Assembly (NCBI GenBank): GCA_003427395.1
Contig: BFEA01000011.1
Span: 3,114,598-3,157,852, forward strand
Length of the DNA: 43,255 nt
Reading direction: 5' to 3'
DNA from: Chara braunii
Taxonomy: Eukaryota > Streptophyta > Charophyceae > Charales > Characeae
Within the stretch, counting starts at the first letter, position 1, and each line of letters starts with the position of its first letter. The translations under genes and the position numbers were made by a program. Shown here piece by piece: positions 41,411-43,255 of this stretch. Under the pieces are notes generated by a model, which saw only the letters and a program-made list of their open reading frames with translations, made no database searches and was not told the origin of the DNA.

Positions 41411-41828
41411 CCAAGATGACCAAGATATTCAAGTGAAGCTGCAAAGGAATTATCGATTGGTTTTCAAAGATTGGACTACTGCCAATCCTTTAATTCCCTT
41501 GGGACCTCTGACGGACTTCCCGGATCTCTGTCCTCCGAACCATCCTTGTTTAGTCCCCAGATGGTCATGGCTATGATTGAATGAGGGTAATGAGTGTTAG
41601 ATATTAACCTGGTTAACCTGGTTAATCTCAGGCTAGATGGTAAAGGGGGGGCCAGTGCTAGGGTGTCATGCCTTTCTGGCGCCTGCACAAGGTGAAGAGG
41701 CACACGCAGTCCCCCACCCCAAATTGTTTCCTAGGATTGGGATGGATCAATGAATTGGAAGGCCTCATAGGGGACACTGGGCCCGGTTCCCAGCATGTGC
41801 TGATGTATCAACTTATCATTGTATCTCA

Positions 41829-41976
41829 AGGGACACTGCGCCCGCTTTCCAGCAGGTGCTGCTCCCCACCAATAGACTGGAGCCCCCAGCAAGATAGATG
41901 GGAGTGCATGCTTGTATCATCACTCCTATCTGTTGTTGCAGGGTTTTTCAAAAAAAAAAAAAAAAAAAAAAAAAAA
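41829..41976 (+). mobile_element. SINE-like retroposon copy 3
   Basis: Starts gggacactgcgcccgctttc cagcaggtg, then ctccccaccaatagactgga, and ends in a long poly(A). A headless duplicate of its start (gggacactgggcccggttcc) lies at 41776-41797. Its interior after the core differs from the other copies. Confidence 0.72.
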
Positions 41977-42153
41977 AGACCTGGAATGCACCTAAACCAC
42001 TGCCAAACCGGGGAATAGACGGCTAAGACACGGGCGGTAAGCTGCTTGGCTGTACACGTGCCTGGGGTCCCATTAGAGGTCTGGCAATGTAGATTGTCGT
42101 ACAGTGAACTTCTTTCCCTTCTGTCAATGGTGCAAACATGGCGGTCATACCAT

Positions 42154-42328
42154 CTAAGGGCGAGATCCCACTGGCAAAGAGGATAGTAGTAAGTGTCTGA
42201 ATGTGGACGTGTTTGCCGACAGGTGCGAAAAATTGTGATTGATCTACTTTTCTGGACCTCTGCCTGGAACACGGTCCAGATTCAGAGTCTTCTTCCAATC
42301 CTCTTTGCCAGTGGGATCTGGCCCTAAG
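42154..42328. mobile_element. Hairpin MITE with TAAGGGC ends (family E)
   Basis: The left end ctaagggcgagatcccactg gcaaagaggat is complementary to atcctctttgccagtgggat ctggccctaag at the right, over 175 bp. The interior is non-coding. Confidence 0.85.
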
Positions 42329-42544
42329 TATGGTTGGCCATGGGGTTAGCGGCCGGATGAAACGCAGCGTAGGGTCGCTGCGCCAAGTTTTTCATGATGT
42401 ACTCGACGAAGTTTCATGTTATTCTTAAGGACCAATCGGTCGCGTTTTGGGAACTTGGGATGAGCTCTGTGTTTCTTCTTTTCCTCTCCTTTGTCCTGCT
42501 TTGTCTCTCTCTCCCCGTTCCCTATTATCTTTTACTTCTGTTGT

Positions 42545-42790
42545 TTGACTGTTGATTTATTTTGCTTGGAAGGCTTGTCCATTTCCATGGGGTTGGAAAG
42601 AAATCCTACTGGAAGAATGGTCTCCAGATCAGACACTTGAATTTACTCAGAACCTGTTTACCCTGGGTAGGAGAGCGATCCTTTGGGCCATATGGCAAAG
42701 GAGATGCACTAACGAATGGGAGAGTGCTAGATTGGATGGTAATACTGAGTTTACTGAGAACATCAAGCAACAAATCCAAACACATATAGA
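42545..42790 (+). pseudogene. LINE ORF2 C-terminal tail, truncated
   Basis: The frame reads FAWKACPFPWGWKEILLEEW, then LGRRAILWAIWQRRCTNEWE and ENIKQQIQTHIEHG. The W...R..R...RRCxNExE pattern is the region downstream of zf-RVT in plant LINE ORF2. It is broken off by the family D MITE at 42791. The start at 42545 is only where the frame opens. Confidence 0.65.
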
Positions 42791-42909
42791 GCATGGCCAC
42801 ACCACTCTTGGAATGTGCAAAAAGAGAATGAACTTCCCGCTAGAACATGGCCAGATTCAACCGCCACATTTTTGTCTTTTTCACATTTAGAGAGTGGTGT
42901 GGCGATGCC
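42791..42909. mobile_element. Hairpin MITE, family D copy 2
   Basis: Ends gcatggccacaccactctt and agagtggtgtggcgatgc are complementary. The interior ctagaacatggccag...ccgccacatttttgtc matches copy 1 (7705-7831). It interrupts the LINE fragment. Confidence 0.82.
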
Positions 42910-43068
42910 CATATCTTATACCAATGGGAAATAAATTCAAATAATTAAAGAAAAGATTCATTACAACAGTCGATCCTCTGGTGACCAGAGGAATCAATGC
43001 TGGCAGGTTTCACAATCAGTCAACTTCTCTTGATCCAGCCTGTATCTATTCTGCAATGCATTCTGTAA

Positions 43069-43217
43069 TTTGGGACGCTGGACCCGTTTTCCAGCAGGTG
43101 ATGCTCCCCACCAATAGATGTAGCCTCCCCTCCGGGTGCTAGTGGTGTCTGGCCCTGTCAGCACCACTAGCACAGCAGGGGTGTGTGTGTTTTGTTTAAA
43201 AAAAAAAAAAAAAAAAA
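43069..43217 (+). mobile_element. SINE-like retroposon copy 4 (best preserved)
   Basis: Starts gggacgctggacccgttttc cagcaggtg, then ccccaccaatagatgtagcc, then a 12-bp perfect hairpin gtgctagtggtg / caccactagcac at 43136-43173, a (GT)n stretch, and poly(A). No clear A/B-box pair is visible, so tRNA ancestry is unproven. Confidence 0.75.
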
Positions 43218-43255
43218 GAATTCATTACAACACTTGCAAGAAAGATATATTCAAG

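Larger units (their letters stand above)
36780..41576 (-). pseudogene. Ty3/gypsy LTR retrotransposon relic
   Basis: Minus-strand gypsy polyprotein in the canonical order gag, zinc knuckle, protease, RT, integrase from high to low coordinates, broken by stops, frameshifts and three insertions (hAT MITE 40398-40693, SINE-like copy 40206-40338, palindromic MITE 39007-39373). Protease and integrase before and after RT place it in Ty3/gypsy rather than Ty1/copia. LTRs and a primer binding site were not found. Domain sub-entries give details. Confidence 0.82.

Overview
This is eukaryotic nuclear DNA from a streptophyte, and a repeat-rich charophyte alga of the Chara braunii type is my best guess. 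Three things point there: one plant-type gene with kilobase introns and canonical GT/AG junctions, a U6 snRNA-like sequence of plant type, and dense transposon debris (Ty3/gypsy, L1-type LINEs with a plant-style ORF1, and many MITEs). The species name is inference. N bases at 23445 and around 35388-35520 lie next to homopolymers or microsatellites, so local sequence quality is poor there.

Layout. From 1 to 15.84 kb the plus strand carries the 3' two thirds (eight exons, 574 residues) of one gene of the plant EFR3 / SEMI-ROLLED LEAF 2 (SRL2) family, a plasma-membrane scaffold of the PI4K-alpha complex. Its start lies left of the window. The exons are 366-530, 3359-3916, 5895-5970, 7252-7379, 9662-9865, 11554-11683, 14680-14765 and 15463-15840. 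Splice phases agree at every junction (0,0,1,0,0,1,0). The introns make up almost 90% of the locus and hold most of the small elements: a hammerhead-ribozyme-like tandem pair, hairpin MITEs of several families, a hAT-type MITE with an exact 8-bp target duplication, and a roughly 0.8-kb tandem duplication.

From 15.9 to 24 kb no gene is certain. The region holds a roughly 250-bp higher-order repeat with a 32-bp tandem core, microsatellites, two tRNA-related sequences, a U6-like sequence ending at a MITE, more hairpin MITEs, and one MITE with a poly(A) retroposon inserted in it.

From 24 to 31.6 kb there is minus-strand LINE debris: a broken ORF1, an isolated zf-RVT fragment, and a broken ORF2 (reverse transcriptase to zf-RVT). 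From 31.6 to 36.7 kb the sequence is AT-rich and degenerate, with no supported gene. From 36.8 to 41.6 kb lies a decayed minus-strand Ty3/gypsy element (gag, zinc knuckle, protease, RT, integrase in order) interrupted by a hAT-type MITE, a SINE-like copy and a large palindromic MITE. The last 1.6 kb has SINE-like copies, a hairpin MITE and a plus-strand LINE tail truncated by a MITE.

Only the EFR3/SRL2 gene looks functional. The most interesting items are the ribozyme-like tandem inside its intron, the compact hairpin at 6661-6720 that resembles a small-RNA precursor, the U6-like sequence cut off at a MITE, and the CTACCG...CGGTAG hairpin MITE family with eight members in 22 kb.
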